Shown: piece after piece, positions 33,529 to 33,629 of the stretch
How positions within the stretch are numbered: the first letter of the stretch is position 1
Layout of the letters: each line of letters starts with the position of its first letter
Source of the DNA: Alphaproteobacteria bacterium
GTDB taxonomy: Bacteria > Pseudomonadota > Alphaproteobacteria > Rhizobiales > Amorphaceae
NCBI GenBank assembly: GCA_030431335.1
Contig: JAUIJH010000045.1
Location: 1 to 33,629 of the forward strand
Direction: 5' to 3'
DNA length: 33,629 nt
The notes under the pieces: model-generated
The model's input: the letters and a program-made list of their open reading frames with translations, nothing else
Databases searched by the model: none
What the model was told of the DNA's origin: nothing
Translations under genes and position numbers: made by a program

Positions 33529-33542
33529 AGTATCCGTCTTGA

Positions 33543-33629
33543 TCAAGCGAGTTTTTGGTTCCAGAGGCGTCCATCGCGGATGAGGGCGTTTGCGAGGACG
33601 AGGAGCTTCCTCATCAGCGCGGTGAGCGC
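33543..33629 (-). mobile_element. C-terminal end of a transposase, probably IS110 family (cut by window edge)
   Basis: The minus strand from the window edge encodes ALTALMRKLLVLANALIRD and then GRLWNQKLA before a TGA at 33545-33543, 28 codons in all. The LTALMRKLLVLANALIRDG pattern is what I recognise as the extreme C-terminus of IS110-family (DEDD plus Ser-Tpase) transposases. The stop overlaps a perfect palindrome CTTGATCAAG (33538-33547). Only 14 bp separate this stop from the pirin stop, so the element's non-coding end on this side is very short. The rest lies beyond the window. Confidence 0.72.

Overview
The window is very GC-rich and densely coded, and looks chromosomal. It suggests an alphaproteobacterium, most likely of the order Hyphomicrobiales (Rhizobiales). 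The reasons are a CpdR single-domain regulator beside an N-formylglutamate amidohydrolase and a HisN-type phosphatase, an AbcR-like small RNA, a Thu/Agl-type alpha-glucoside operon, and frequent GTG/TTG starts. I do not assign a genus.

Left end (1-3661): tRNA-Val(GAC), cpdR, an N-formylglutamate amidohydrolase, an unlisted small-RNA gene on the minus strand, a HisN/IMPase-family phosphatase and an EamA permease.

Centre-left (3669-20553): a minus-strand run of twelve type VI secretion (T6SS) genes. In transcription order: vgrG, an uncharacterised protein, FHA protein, tssK, tssL (with OmpA domain), tssM, tagF, PP2C phosphatase, Ser/Thr kinase, an OmpA-like protein, tssA and a PAAR tip protein. 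Many junctions overlap, so it is probably one transcript. It holds the membrane complex, the TssK baseplate adaptor, the spike/tip and a kinase/phosphatase/FHA switch. It has no tssB, tssC, hcp, tssE, tssF, tssG, tssH or tssJ, so the sheath, tube and baseplate core must be encoded elsewhere if the system works.

Centre-right (20789-26714): a minus-strand operon for alpha-glucoside uptake and hydrolysis: binding protein, two permeases, GH13 alpha-glucosidase and ATPase, in the order E-F-G-A-K.

Right (26896-29870): a secreted EF-hand protein faces a response regulator/histidine kinase pair. Between them lies a symmetric array of four TGTCGCA-type boxes, a likely operator for the pair.

Far right (29845-33629): a TauE/SafE-family permease, a sterol desaturase-family hydroxylase, a periplasmic double-rhodanese protein, a pirin, and the last 28 codons of a transposase of probable IS110 type running off the window.

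The most unusual items are the small RNA whose terminator overlaps a neighbouring stop codon, the split T6SS with its PAAR insertion, kinase linker and duplicated TssA repeat, and the EF-hand/two-component module.
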